From contig NZ_KV757638.1 of the NCBI RefSeq assembly GCF_001712795.1, positions 1 to 63,812 on the forward strand: a DNA stretch of 63,812 nucleotides, in the 5' to 3' direction. Shown here piece by piece: positions 8,730-18,175 of the stretch. Below the pieces are notes generated by a model. It saw only the letters and a list, made by a program, of their open reading frames with translations, was not told the DNA's origin and searched no databases. This stretch comes from Nostoc sp. KVJ20. GTDB taxonomy: Bacteria; Cyanobacteriota; Cyanobacteriia; Cyanobacteriales; Nostocaceae. Every line of letters begins with the position of its first letter. The stretch's first letter is position 1. Position numbers and translations under genes: made by a program.

Positions 8730-10619
8730 CTAACTCTTCTTGACTGTGCTAATAGTTTGCAATAATTGGCTAGCTGTATAGGGTTTGCATAAAAAGGCTT
8801 TGATACCCATGTCATAAGCTGTATTAACTTTATCAGATGAACTAAGTCCACTGACAGCAATAATTTTGACATCTGGGTTAATTTTTCGCAGGGTACGGAT
8901 AGTAGTTATGCCATCCATAGATGGCATGACCATATCAGTTAATACAAGAGATATTTCATCTTGATGTTCTGCATATAAGGCTATGGCTTCAATGCCATCA
9001 CTAGCTGTGATTGCTTTGTAGTTATGGCTTTCTAGAGATGTTTTTGTCACATCTCGAATAGCAGCTTCGTCATCTACAACTAAAATTAATTCTCCTTGGC
9101 CTGGAGGTAATCCCTGTTCTTGTTCTTCTATAGTTTCTCTCGCATCTTGTGCTGGCAAATACACCTTAAATTGACTGCCTTTTCCTTGTTCGCTGTATAC
9201 GTCGATAAACCCGCCGTGGCTTTTAATAATGCCAAGTACCGTAGAAAGACCAAGACCAGTACCTTTGCCGAGTTCTTTGGTAGTAAAAAATGGCTCAAAT
9301 ATCCGATCTAATATTTCTCTTTGAATCCCAATTCCCCCATCACTAATAGTAATTACAATGTGATGACCAACTTTCGCATCTATATGCATCTTGGCGTAAT
9401 TTTCATCAATTAAGAGATTTTCCGCCAATATTTTCAAATTACCACCATTGGGCATAGCATCACGAGCATTGACACACAAATTCATTAGTACTTGGTGCAG
9501 TTGGGTGGCATCGCCGGATACAGTCCAAAGATTTTGCGGAATATGAGTAGAAACCTCAATGGATTTGGGAAAAGTTTCTTTGATAATGTGCTGGATTTCT
9601 ATTATTAAATGTCTTAATTGTAAAATTGTGCGATCGCCTTCCAGCCCACGTGTAAAAGATAATACTTGTTTGACTAAATTTGCCCCACGTTTAGCGTTTG
9701 TGATCAATATTGGCAGCAGTCGCCGAGAACGCTCATCATGAAGTTGTGCCTCCAATAGTTGGGCTGTCATCAAAATGGGAGCAAGAACATTATTTAGATC
9801 GTGGGCGATACCACTGGCTAAAGTACCAATGCTTTCCAATCGCTGGGCGCGGAGGAATTGCGCTTCGAGTTGTTTTTTCTGTGTGATGTCTGTGTTAACA
9901 ACGAGAAAAGATTGTGCTTTTTTGCCGAATTCATGCACTAGTGTCCAACGGCTTTCAACAATAATTTCTTTACCCAACTTTGTTTTTTGCTGTAATTCAC
10001 CCTCCCAAGACCCATTTTTCATCAGAATACTGAGTGCTTCTTGAACTTGAGACAGATTTTTTTCATGCCAGAGAACTTGTGTCTTTTTATTGATAGCTTC
10101 TTCTTTCTTCCAACCGTACAGACTCTCAGCAGCTTTGTTCCAAAATAAAATTTTATCGTCTAAATCACACACAAAAATTGCATCGGTGGCAACATCTAGT
10201 AAAGCAGCTTGTTCGCGGATTTTCTGTTCTGTTTGTTTGCGCTCAATGGCGTAGCGGATAGAACGCTCTAACAACGGTGCTGTCAACTGGCTTTTTTCAA
10301 GATAATCTGCGGCTCCAGCTTTCATCGCTTCGATATCTATTTCCCAGTCGCCTTGACCAGTTAGCAAAATTATTGGAGAACAACAGCCGTTGGCAATTGC
10401 TTCGCGCAAAAGTTCCAGTCCATTATGGGGGCCCAAACGGTAGTCTACAAGATAAATGTCATGTTGGTGGCGAACGATCGCATTTCTTGCTGCTTCATAA
10501 TTATTAACCCATTCCAGCTCGCAGTTTGCTACCTGAAATTCATTGAACCAATAACGAGTCAAAATATAGTCGTCTTCGTCATCATCAATGAACAGAACTT
10601 TGATAGGGCTGTTGTCCAT
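8730..10619 (-). CDS. Hybrid sensor kinase REC-PAS-HisKA-HATPase-REC
   Basis: Soluble 629-aa hybrid histidine kinase without membrane segments. Domains in order: receiver 1 (about 5-125, phospho-acceptor D59 in LVDYRLG), PAS (about 138-250), HisKA with the phosphorylated H273 in ASGIAHDLNN, HATPase (about 375-490, with FTTKELGKGTGLGLS), and receiver 2 (about 507-627, acceptor D562 in LTDMVMPSMDG). The GIAHDLNN type of H-box places it with NtrB-like hybrid kinases. The N-terminal receiver suggests it is itself the target of another kinase. A GGGAG sequence lies seven bases before its ATG. It overlaps by 35 bp the 3' end of the response regulator gene upstream, so the two are one operon and likely one phosphorelay. 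The input signal is unknown. Confidence 0.9.
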   Translation of the reverse strand: MDNSPIKVLFIDDDEDDYILTRYWFNEFQVANCELEWVNNYEAARNAIVRHQHDIYLVDYRLGPHNGLELLREAIANGCCSPIILLTGQGDWEIDIEAMKAGAADYLEKSQLTAPLLERSIRYAIERKQTEQKIREQAALLDVATDAIFVCDLDDKILFWNKAAESLYGWKKEEAINKKTQVLWHEKNLSQVQEALSILMKNGSWEGELQQKTKLGKEIIVESRWTLVHEFGKKAQSFLVVNTDITQKKQLEAQFLRAQRLESIGTLASGIAHDLNNVLAPILMTAQLLEAQLHDERSRRLLPILITNAKRGANLVKQVLSFTRGLEGDRTILQLRHLIIEIQHIIKETFPKSIEVSTHIPQNLWTVSGDATQLHQVLMNLCVNARDAMPNGGNLKILAENLLIDENYAKMHIDAKVGHHIVITISDGGIGIQREILDRIFEPFFTTKELGKGTGLGLSTVLGIIKSHGGFIDVYSEQGKGSQFKVYLPAQDARETIEEQEQGLPPGQGELILVVDDEAAIRDVTKTSLESHNYKAITASDGIEAIALYAEHQDEISLVLTDMVMPSMDGITTIRTLRKINPDVKIIAVSGLSSSDKVNTAYDMGIKAFLCKPYTASQLLQTISTVKKS

Positions 10620-11082
10620 GTTTGTCTCCCACTGCTTCTAGTGGCAGTTTCACAATTTCAAACCAGTATTTGACTAGAGTCTTCATAACTTCAACTAATG
10701 AGGCAAAAGCCACTGGCTTAATGATGAAAGAATTAGCGCCCAAATCGTAAGTATTATATATATCTTCTTCTCTTCGTGATGTTGACAGGATTACAACTGG
10801 AATTCGCCGCAGATGTGGGTCAGTTTTTATCTCTTTGAGTGCCTCAATACCGTCAATTCTCGGCATATTCAAATCTAATAAAATCAAACCCGGATGCGGT
10901 GAACTGCTGTTCTCAACATATTGACCACGATGGTAGAGATAATCCATCAACTCTTCACCATTACTCACGATGTACAGTTCAATTGGCAATTGACTTTCTG
11001 CCAACGCTTCACGAACTAAGATGCCGTCATCTTTATCATCATCAGCCATTAAGATTGTCAGGTTTGCTTTTCGACCGTTCAC
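10585..11082 (-). CDS. Rcp1-like single-domain response regulator
   Basis: 165-aa stand-alone receiver of the Rcp1 type, the class that pairs with phytochromes and multisensor kinases in cyanobacteria. Acidic pocket MADDDKDDG, acceptor D70 in LLDLNMPRIDG, the Thr/Ser of LSTSRREED and the Lys of IIKPVAF are all present. Start choice: a GTG at 11082 is preferred because AAGGAG stands about ten bases before it, whereas the ATG at 11103 has no such site; translation from either gives the same domain. The gene overlaps the downstream hybrid kinase by 35 bp. The next gene upstream, beyond a 334-bp gap, is the 1116-aa kinase, so this regulator could serve either. Confidence 0.88.
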   Translation of the reverse strand: MNGRKANLTILMADDDKDDGILVREALAESQLPIELYIVSNGEELMDYLYHRGQYVENSSSPHPGLILLDLNMPRIDGIEALKEIKTDPHLRRIPVVILSTSRREEDIYNTYDLGANSFIIKPVAFASLVEVMKTLVKYWFEIVKLPLEAVGDKHGQQPYQSSVH

Positions 11083-11416
11083 TATGCATCGTCTCCTTTG
11101 CATTGGTTTATTAGTATGAATCAAGTTATTAACTTGGCACAGATGGCAACTCTTACGTTGACAAAAATAGTCAAATATGCAATCTATATGTTTAGATATA
11201 AAAGGTTTATTCTGTTGCCATTTTTTTGCTATTAGCAAGCGATATCTAATTACAAACTGCCGTGGTAGTCACCAATAGCCTGAAATTATCGAATTGTATT
11301 AATAATTAACATGATGGTTGATTTGTACAATGCATGAGTCCTACAAATTACAGGGTGCAATTGTACAATTAAGCTAATTTTGGGATCTAGTATTAATCCC
11401 TCTCCAGGAATAAAAA
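11083..11416. other. Intergenic region with a 12-bp palindrome
   Basis: No gene. Leader of the Rcp1-like gene on one side and the 3' flank of the large kinase on the other. A perfect palindrome AATTGTACAATT lies at 11359-11370 and could be a regulator site; nothing else is evident. Confidence 0.45.
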
Positions 11417-14400
11417 TCAAGAATGGGAATTAATTGACAATGTGATTATAAACTTTGCTCCTTGCCCAAGTTTGCTTTGGGCTGTGATATTTCCATGATG
11501 ACGCTCGGCAATTTTCCGACAGATCGCTAAACCTATGCCAGTACCTTCGTATTCAATGCTACTATGCAAACGTTGAAAAACATTGAAAATCCGATCGAGA
11601 TATTTTTCTTCAAAACCAATACCATTATCTTCTACGATGATTTGACAGAGTTCAGAATTAGCGGATGTGTTATCTGCTTGATTGTTTAAAACAATACCAT
11701 AGATTTTGATTACAGGTGGTGTCTGGGGGCGGTGGAATTTGAGGGCGTTACCAAGCAGATTTTGCAGCAATTGGCGCATCTGCAAAGGATCAGCTTTAAT
11801 GGTGGGTAACTCTGCTATTTCTACACTTGCGCCAGTTTGCTGGATATACACTTCTAAATCACACAATACCTCTTGGGCAATTTTTGCCAGATTTACTGAT
11901 ACAAAAGGCTGTGCCCTGGTAGTAACTCGTGAAAGTGTCAATAAGTCTTCAATCAATGTCTGCATTCTGTTGGCAGCATTCTGCATTCGTTCTAAGTAAT
12001 CACGTCCCTGTTCGGTTAATGTATCGCCACAGGTGGTTTTAAGCCGATCGCCAAAGGTTGTAATCTTACGTAGTGGCTCTTGCAAATCGTGGGAGGCGAC
12101 AAATGCAAATTGTTGCAGTTCTTTATTGGAACGGGCGAGTTCTTGCCGCTGCCGAGTTTCTTGTTCTAGGATTAGGCTCTGAGTTGAGGCAATGGCTATT
12201 TGATCTGCCAGCTGTTGTAAAAGTTGAATTTCCCAGTGAGTCCACTGGCGGGGATGGGCGCACTGATGGGCAATTAACAGCCCCCACAGTTGATTTTTGA
12301 GGAAAATCGGGACTACAAGGTTGGCTTGAACGGCGAATTGTTGGAGAAATTCGACGTGGCAAGGTTTGATATTAGCTTCCTTGATGTCGTTAATCGAACT
12401 AATTTGCCCTTGACGGTACTGTTCGATGTAATCGTCGCGAAAGCAAGGGTCGATAATTTGTTGCCCCAGAATAACAGGTAAACCCGGAACTACTGCCTCT
12501 TGCACCGCCATAAAAGAACCGTCTGGCTGTAGGCGCAGGATTAAAACACGGTCGGCAAGCAGTAGCTTTTGCACCTCTATGACGCTGGTTTGAAGAATTT
12601 CATCGATTTGTAAAGACTGGCGAATTTTTAGGGTAATATTAGCGAACAATTGCGATCGCATATTTTGGCGTTCTAATTCTGCTTGTGCTCGGTTGCGATC
12701 GCGTTGTGCAGCTTGCCGTTCGCTCATATCCATCATCGCCCCAATCATTCGCACTGGCTTGCCGGTCTTATCATGAATCACATAGCCGCGATCAAAAACA
12801 TAGGCATAAGAACCATTGCCGCGACGAAAGCGGTATTCATTTAACCATAATGTTCTACCGCTATCTATCAGTGCCATCGTTTCTGAGGCGATTCTCTGCC
12901 TGTCATCTGGATGTATGTGTTCATACCACCAATCAGCATTCAATGTTATTTGCTCTACTGAGTAACCAAAGAGTGTTTGTAAAGCTTGATTCCACCACAC
13001 CTCATTAGTCAGCAAATCCCAATCCCATAAAAGATCATTGCTAGCACGAGCAACTATTTGGAAACGTTCTTCACTCTGACGCAGTTGTTCTTCTGCCTGT
13101 TTGCGTTCAGTGATATCTGCATGGCAACTTGTCATCCGCACTACATTACCATCTTTATCCCATACTGCCTGACCGCGATCCAAAACCCATTTGTAAGTGT
13201 CATCCTTACACCGGACTCGATGTTCGCTGATAAAAAATGGGGTAATTTTGGCAAAGTGATCAGCGATCGCTTGTCTGACAAATCCAATATCATCGGGATG
13301 CACTCGTGTTGCCCATTCATCAAAATGATTGGAAATCTCATCTTCTGCGTAACCAAGCATTTCTTTCCAGCGAGTTGAGAAAAATACTTGATTATTTTTA
13401 ACGTTCCAGTCCCAAATCCCATCATTATTGCCCTGCACAGCTAACTGACAGCGTTCTTCGCTTTCTCTAAGTGCGTCTTCCACCCGTTGGCGCTCAATGG
13501 CTGTCGCCAGAACGTTGGCAACCGCTTGGAGAAAAGAAACATCATCTTTGGTAAAAGTGTGGTGTCTGGTTGTGTGTGCCCCGAAGACACCAAAAGGACG
13601 CTCTTTGCCATGAATCACTACACTAATGCCGCTCACCACTTGATGGTCATGTAACAGAGGTGGCCCATTAAATCGTGTTTCGGCGCTGAGGTCATCAACA
13701 ATTACCGGTTCCTGGGAAAGCAGGGTGTAACCAGCTTGAGAATTGCTTCCGGCGCTAACGGTGGCCTTTCCTACCAGTCCAGGTTGCCAACCTACTCCAG
13801 CGCGTAGCAGCAATTTATGATCGTCTGGTAATAGTTCCAAAATTTTGCAAGACTGAACTTTGAGACATTGGGCGACCATTGTCACACATGAGTTCATTAG
13901 TGTAGTCAAGTCTGTACTAGCTAAGGCCATTTGACTTAGTTCTGCCACCATTGCTTGCTGTTTAGCATGAACTTCTAGCGCCTCCTCAGCTTGCTTGCGC
14001 TTGGTGATGTCCATGTATACCCCAGACATTTGCACAGCTACCCCAGACGCATCCCCAAAGACAACTCCTTTGCTTTCTAAAAAGCGAATTCTCCCATCGG
14101 CTAAAACAACTCGAAATTCGATGTTATGTTTGGCTCGATTCTGAATAGCTTGCTGATGCGATCGCCTGACGAAATCGCGATCGTGCGGATGAATGCAACT
14201 GATGAAAGCTTCATAGGTGTAGTTGAAAGTTCCTTTTTCTAAGCCAAAAAGCGCTTCGAGATTATCTGACCAAGTAATTTTGTTCGTCAGCAGATCCCAG
14301 TTCCAGATGCCCATGCGAACCGCATCTAATGCCATGCCAAATTGTGCTTCCCGCAATTGCGCCTGTGCAGTTTGCTGTCGTAATTCCTCCACAGCCCGAC

Positions 14401-14767
14401 TAGCTTCTAGAAGACGGCGCAATCTTTGACGTAATATTGGCCATTGAATCGGCTTGATTATAAAATCAGTTGCACCCACAGCAAAAGCTTTCTCTACAGA
14501 TGCCTGATCAGAAAAAGCGCTAATCATTAACACTGGTGTGTCTTTGCCATCAGGGAGTGCTTGCAGTTGAGTGCAGCAACTAAACCCATCCATCACTGGC
14601 ATGAGGGCATCCAAAAGAACTATATCTGGGTGGAGGCGAGTATAGGTAGCGATCGCCTCTAAACCATTACTTGCTTCTACCACCTGATACCCTGCTTCTG
14701 TCAGTAGCTCATTCAGATGCATCCGCATGAAATTGTCGTCGTCTACAACCAGAATCAGGTTATTCAT
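11417..14767 (-). CDS. Multisensor hybrid kinase with DXCF-type cyanobacteriochrome GAF
   Basis: Soluble 1116-aa kinase. Domains in order: receiver (1-120, acceptor D53), PAS (about 150-258), GAF 1 (about 285-430, no bilin cysteine), PAS (about 440-555), PAS (about 565-688), GAF 2 (about 715-865), HisKA (H893 in FVASHDLQEPL) and HATPase to the end (GTGIGLAICRKIAERHHG). GAF 2 carries both signatures of a DXCF-subfamily cyanobacteriochrome: DPCF with C775, and C803 followed by His in KPCHVEFL. The 28-residue spacing equals that of Cys494 and Cys522 in TePixJ. It therefore probably binds phycocyanobilin or phycoviolobilin and senses blue/green light (inference). Its ATG has no clear ribosome site. 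An Rcp1-like regulator lies downstream on the same strand. Confidence 0.88.
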   Translation of the reverse strand: MNNLILVVDDDNFMRMHLNELLTEAGYQVVEASNGLEAIATYTRLHPDIVLLDALMPVMDGFSCCTQLQALPDGKDTPVLMISAFSDQASVEKAFAVGATDFIIKPIQWPILRQRLRRLLEASRAVEELRQQTAQAQLREAQFGMALDAVRMGIWNWDLLTNKITWSDNLEALFGLEKGTFNYTYEAFISCIHPHDRDFVRRSHQQAIQNRAKHNIEFRVVLADGRIRFLESKGVVFGDASGVAVQMSGVYMDITKRKQAEEALEVHAKQQAMVAELSQMALASTDLTTLMNSCVTMVAQCLKVQSCKILELLPDDHKLLLRAGVGWQPGLVGKATVSAGSNSQAGYTLLSQEPVIVDDLSAETRFNGPPLLHDHQVVSGISVVIHGKERPFGVFGAHTTRHHTFTKDDVSFLQAVANVLATAIERQRVEDALRESEERCQLAVQGNNDGIWDWNVKNNQVFFSTRWKEMLGYAEDEISNHFDEWATRVHPDDIGFVRQAIADHFAKITPFFISEHRVRCKDDTYKWVLDRGQAVWDKDGNVVRMTSCHADITERKQAEEQLRQSEERFQIVARASNDLLWDWDLLTNEVWWNQALQTLFGYSVEQITLNADWWYEHIHPDDRQRIASETMALIDSGRTLWLNEYRFRRGNGSYAYVFDRGYVIHDKTGKPVRMIGAMMDMSERQAAQRDRNRAQAELERQNMRSQLFANITLKIRQSLQIDEILQTSVIEVQKLLLADRVLILRLQPDGSFMAVQEAVVPGLPVILGQQIIDPCFRDDYIEQYRQGQISSINDIKEANIKPCHVEFLQQFAVQANLVVPIFLKNQLWGLLIAHQCAHPRQWTHWEIQLLQQLADQIAIASTQSLILEQETRQRQELARSNKELQQFAFVASHDLQEPLRKITTFGDRLKTTCGDTLTEQGRDYLERMQNAANRMQTLIEDLLTLSRVTTRAQPFVSVNLAKIAQEVLCDLEVYIQQTGASVEIAELPTIKADPLQMRQLLQNLLGNALKFHRPQTPPVIKIYGIVLNNQADNTSANSELCQIIVEDNGIGFEEKYLDRIFNVFQRLHSSIEYEGTGIGLAICRKIAERHHGNITAQSKLGQGAKFIITLSINSHS

Positions 14768-14963
14768 TTGAGTCTATGCTGGCAGCGATCGCCCTTCTTT
14801 AATTTGGTCAAACTTTAGTGCTTTTAACTCAGCACTCGTCATTTTCCTAATTATCTTAACCCCTCAGTCCCCCATGCTCTATGTCCAATCTATTTGAATG
14901 AAGAGTTCTGAATTCTGAATTCTGAGTGGGTAAATTGCGGTTTTTGGCGAACCCACAATAAAT

Positions 14964-14981
14964 TGTCATGAAAGTATGACA
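14964..14981. promoter_or_regulatory. Operator-like palindrome, copy 1
   Basis: TGTCAT-GAAAGT-ATGACA, a perfect 6-bp inverted repeat with a 6-base spacer, the shape of a binding site for a dimeric helix-turn-helix regulator. A near copy begins 54 bases downstream. No regulator can be named. Confidence 0.5.
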
Positions 14982-15017
14982 TTTTTATCATTGCTCAACA
15001 TCATATCTAGCAACAAA

Positions 15018-15035
15018 TGTCATGAAAACATAACA
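15018..15035. promoter_or_regulatory. Operator-like palindrome, copy 2
   Basis: TGTCAT-GAAAAC-ATAACA differs from copy 1 at one arm base and two spacer bases. The 54-base centre-to-centre distance is about five helical turns, so two bound dimers would sit on the same face of the DNA. Confidence 0.45.
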
Positions 15036-15350
15036 ACTCGATCCCGGAAGGGCTTATAAATCCGTGAACCACGCGAAAAACCTACTTGTTCCCCCTTGAT
15101 CCCTAGATATGCTTAGTGGTTAATATTGACTTAACAAAAAGAAATCCTCCGATCCCAAAGAAATGCTAATTTTGGCATAACTGAGGAATTGAAAGGAAAC
15201 AACCTCAATTTAAAAACAGATTAAAAAACTTAAAAACTGGGCAAAACCAGGAGTCAGGATAAGAAATTCATCTGGAATGGATGAGATTTTACATAGCATT
15301 CTTTAACCAGGGGAAATCATTTACCGCTTAAACTACTGGAGGCCAAATTA

Positions 15351-16604
15351 ATGGCAAAAGAACGCCCGCCACTAGAGGAGATGACCTTACGCCAACTACG
15401 CAAAGTTGCTAGCGAATGTAGTATCTCTCGCTATAGCCGAATGCGTAAATCGCAACTGCTGGCATCAATACAAGAAGTACAGCGCAACAGAAATTTGCTC
15501 AGTCCATCTCGTTCATTGGAGGCACAAGAAACCGTGGAAGCTGCAAAGTTTGAATTAGGTCAGGAAGATCGTACTGGTGGATCTCTAGCTGATGTTGATG
15601 AAGGACTCGCAGATTTGCCTTCTGGATATGGTGACAGCCGGATTGTACTCTTACCGCGCGATCCTCAGTGGGCTTACACTTACTGGGATGTTCCCAATGA
15701 ACACAAAGAGGAACTGCGTAGGCAAGGAGGACAACAACTCGCGCTCCGGATTTATGATGTCACCGACATCGATATCGAATACCAAAGCCCCCACAGCATT
15801 CAAGAATATCCTGCTGATGAACTAGCCAGAGAATGGTATATACCAGTTCCAGTTAGCGATCGCGATTATGTGATCGATATCGGCTATCGTGCTGCTGATG
15901 GTCGCTGGTTAGTACTAGCTCGTTCTACGAGAGTACACATTCCTCCCGTTTATCCTTCTGACTGGATAGAAGATGTCTTCATCACCGTCAACTTTGAAGA
16001 AGATTTACGTGGTAAGACTCAATACGAACTAGTTCCCCCTGCCAAGAAGGTTGCAGCTACCGCCAATGGTAATGCTGTTGTGAATGGCAACGGCAACCCC
16101 ATCTACGACCAAATCTTTGGTTTAGCGGAATCTGCCGAAGCGCTACGGGTTGCTGGTTCTATCTTTGGTTCCCAGCACCAAGTACCAGGTGGAGTGCAAT
16201 CCCTTAGTTCCTACGTTTTCCCCTCTGGTGTAGGTATGTGGGCAGCTCCCACCGTGTCTGGTTTAACCGCTTCCGGTGCAGGAATGTCAGGTGTTGGCTT
16301 CTCGGCTTCTGCCGTACCAATGCGTCCGCGCCAGTTCTGGTTAATTGCCGATGCTGAATTGATTGTCTACGGTGCAACCGAACCCGATGCTACCGTAACC
16401 ATTGGCGGCCGTCCAATTAAGCTAAATCCAGATGGAACATTCCGCTTCCAGATGTCCTTCCAGGATGGTTTAATTGACTACCCGATTTTGGCTGTAGCTG
16501 CTGATGGTGAGCAAACCCGATCAATTCAGATGAAATTTAATCGTGAGACACCATCTCGGAATACTAACACCAAAGAAGAAGCTGTTTTAGAATGGTTCTC
16601 TTAA
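15351..16604 (+). CDS. Rho_N/SAP-like and DUF4912 protein
   Basis: 417-aa cytosolic protein. Residues about 8-45 (EEMTLRQLRKVASECSIS to KSQLLASI) form a Rho N-terminal/SAP-like helical domain, which in other proteins binds nucleic acid. A DUF4912 domain follows at about 95-225, with RDPQWAYTYWDVP as its hallmark; a Gly/Ala/Ser-rich linker (about 235-320) and a small beta-rich C-terminal domain (about 325-405) complete it. Proteins of this build are widespread in cyanobacteria and their function is not known to me. The start is secured by GGAGG eight bases before the ATG. The long leader with two palindromes suggests regulated expression. Confidence 0.85.
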   Translation: MAKERPPLEEMTLRQLRKVASECSISRYSRMRKSQLLASIQEVQRNRNLLSPSRSLEAQETVEAAKFELGQEDRTGGSLADVDEGLADLPSGYGDSRIVLLPRDPQWAYTYWDVPNEHKEELRRQGGQQLALRIYDVTDIDIEYQSPHSIQEYPADELAREWYIPVPVSDRDYVIDIGYRAADGRWLVLARSTRVHIPPVYPSDWIEDVFITVNFEEDLRGKTQYELVPPAKKVAATANGNAVVNGNGNPIYDQIFGLAESAEALRVAGSIFGSQHQVPGGVQSLSSYVFPSGVGMWAAPTVSGLTASGAGMSGVGFSASAVPMRPRQFWLIADAELIVYGATEPDATVTIGGRPIKLNPDGTFRFQMSFQDGLIDYPILAVAADGEQTRSIQMKFNRETPSRNTNTKEEAVLEWFS

Positions 16605-16804
16605 GTTTTGGTTGTTAGATTAACTCCAGACTGAAATTGTAAAGCAAGAATTCAGAATCCAGAATCCAGAAATCAGAATTAAGAAGACTTTGAGACTCAA
16701 GCTTAATAATTTGAATAAAATTAAGAAGCTATAGCACCCTTGATTTTCTAATCATTCTGGATTCTGACTCCTGACTTCTGAATCCTTACATTTTAAATTA
16801 TTCC

Positions 16805-16833
16805 CCGCTATAGTAATTCTGTAGCGGTTTTTT
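16805..16833 (+). terminator. Hairpin with T-run just before the lipoprotein gene
   Basis: CCGCTA (16805-16810) and TAGCGG (16822-16827) pair across an 11-base loop and are followed by six T residues. This is the form of an intrinsic terminator for the DUF4912 transcript, yet it ends only eight bases before the ATG of the next gene, where the ribosome site should be. Confidence 0.6.
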
Positions 16834-16841
16834 GCATTATT

Positions 16842-17768
16842 ATGTATACAAAAAAATTATTTTTGGTATTTAGCTTGATCATTGCAGCGAGTTTATTATC
16901 AGGTTGTCAAGAGCTTGAAGCAAATTCAGCCCCAAAAGTATCTAAAACTTGCCCTGGCAAAGATGCTAAGTTCAGTATTGATTTTTTTAAAACCAATAAT
17001 CAAGGTAAAAAAAATCCTAAAGGTATTAACAATGTAATTATTTTTAATCCCAAATCAGCAGAATTAGATTTCAAAGTTAATGTTGGTCTATCTCATAAAC
17101 TCTACGCCAAAGATGCGAAGGGAAAACTGCGTAAAGAATATGTGCCAAAACAGTTTCGTGAACTCATTGGCGATGAAAATGCCAAATTGAACGGACAACT
17201 ACCCATTGCCGCAATTAATGCCGACTATATAGATACTGATAATAAACCACAAGGCTTAAACGTTTCTCGTGGCGTAGAGTATTCAGGAGCATTTAAAAAT
17301 AAACGTTCTTCCTTTGGGATATCAGGAGGTAGACCTCAGCAGCGACAGGCTACTATCCAAGCTGGCAGAAGAAAAAGCGATATTCTCAATTACAATTTAG
17401 TGGGTGGAAATGGTAGATTCTATCGTCAGGGTAAATTTAAAGATATTTGTCAAGACTTGGGAGAATTTGCCTGTAAAAATGCAACTAATCGCTCTTTGGC
17501 AGCTATTACAAATCAAGGCTATGTAATCTTATTAGTTAATGACTTGAAAGGTAATTCAGAGATTGAATTATCTCAAGTTAATCAAGAGTTATTCCCAGAT
17601 ATGTTTGATAATGTCTTAGAAGGTATTGCTAGCAATAACTGTTTAGGTAAGATTCAAGAAGGGATTTTATTTGATGGGGGTATGTCTCCAGGATTATATT
17701 ATAACCAGAAAACTTATGTAGAAAACTTTGGGCCGATAGGTTCAGTTTTTTTGATTTACAAAAAATAA
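16842..17768 (+). CDS. Phosphodiester-glycosidase-type lipoprotein (NAGPA domain)
   Basis: 308-aa exported protein. The signal sequence ends in the lipobox LLSGC (C22), so it is probably a lipoprotein anchored on the periplasmic side. The remainder matches the phosphodiester glycosidase (NAGPA-like) fold: early AAINADYIDTDNKPQGL (the family's 'N-x-x-Y/F' loop with a GL tail), NGRFYRQGKF in the middle, RSLAAITNQGYVILLVND, and near the C-terminus ILFDGGMSPGLYYN, the conserved D-G-G-x-S motif. Members cleave sugar-phosphodiester bonds; the natural substrate here is unknown. There is no Shine-Dalgarno sequence before the ATG, and a terminator-like hairpin occupies the leader. Confidence 0.82.
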   Translation: MYTKKLFLVFSLIIAASLLSGCQELEANSAPKVSKTCPGKDAKFSIDFFKTNNQGKKNPKGINNVIIFNPKSAELDFKVNVGLSHKLYAKDAKGKLRKEYVPKQFRELIGDENAKLNGQLPIAAINADYIDTDNKPQGLNVSRGVEYSGAFKNKRSSFGISGGRPQQRQATIQAGRRKSDILNYNLVGGNGRFYRQGKFKDICQDLGEFACKNATNRSLAAITNQGYVILLVNDLKGNSEIELSQVNQELFPDMFDNVLEGIASNNCLGKIQEGILFDGGMSPGLYYNQKTYVENFGPIGSVFLIYKK

Positions 17769-17806
17769 AATTACTAGCAGTAAGTTTACTTTCATTTGGT
17801 GAAGTT

Positions 17807-18175
17807 TTAGAGTACAGATTCTTTAACTTTTTGCGAATTCTCAAGTTTGTTTGGATTCACCCAACGATTGACAAATTCGTTGTTGTGTTTGTACACCTTA
17901 ATTTGCACTTGCTTGGAACTTAACTTAACTACTTCGGCAGGAATTCTTTGGACATCGCTAGAATCCGTGCGAGCTTTATAAAGCCAAATAACTTTTTGCC
18001 CTACTTCAAAGTAGTTAGGATTGCTAGTTAAAGAAGGTGTACTTTCTGCCCAAGAGGGGAAAGCAATTGCTAAGTTGATTAAAAGTACTAAGACCACTAA
18101 AGTGATTTGGAAAATTTTCATGATCATTGCACTTGTCTTTGGTCTTGTGGACCCATCAATTTGCTGCTCTAACAT
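17807..18175 (-). CDS. Small secreted protein with SH3-like barrel, unknown function
   Basis: 122-aa protein with a hydrophobic export segment at about residues 19-40 (KIFQITLVVLVLLINLAIAF) and a likely cleavage after PSWAES. The mature part is about 75 residues of beta-strand character (EVGQKVIWLYKAR through VQIKVYKHNN), suggesting a small SH3-like barrel. The long start at 18175 is chosen because AAAGGAGGA (18186-18194, reverse strand) lies ten bases before it; internal ATGs at 18127 and 18121 would give a tighter signal peptide but lack such a site. It converges on the lipoprotein gene with only 38 bases between. No family recognised. Confidence 0.7.
   Translation of the reverse strand: MLEQQIDGSTRPKTSAMIMKIFQITLVVLVLLINLAIAFPSWAESTPSLTSNPNYFEVGQKVIWLYKARTDSSDVQRIPAEVVKLSSKQVQIKVYKHNNEFVNRWVNPNKLENSQKVKESVL

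Larger units (their letters stand above)
14768..15350. other. Divergent promoter region with paired operator-like palindromes
   Basis: 583 bases without a gene between the large kinase and the DUF4912 gene. It holds a GAATTCTGA repeat (about 14,905-14,928), two TGTCAT-N6-ATgACA elements listed separately, and the ribosome site GGAGG (15338-15342) of the downstream gene. Confidence 0.6.
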
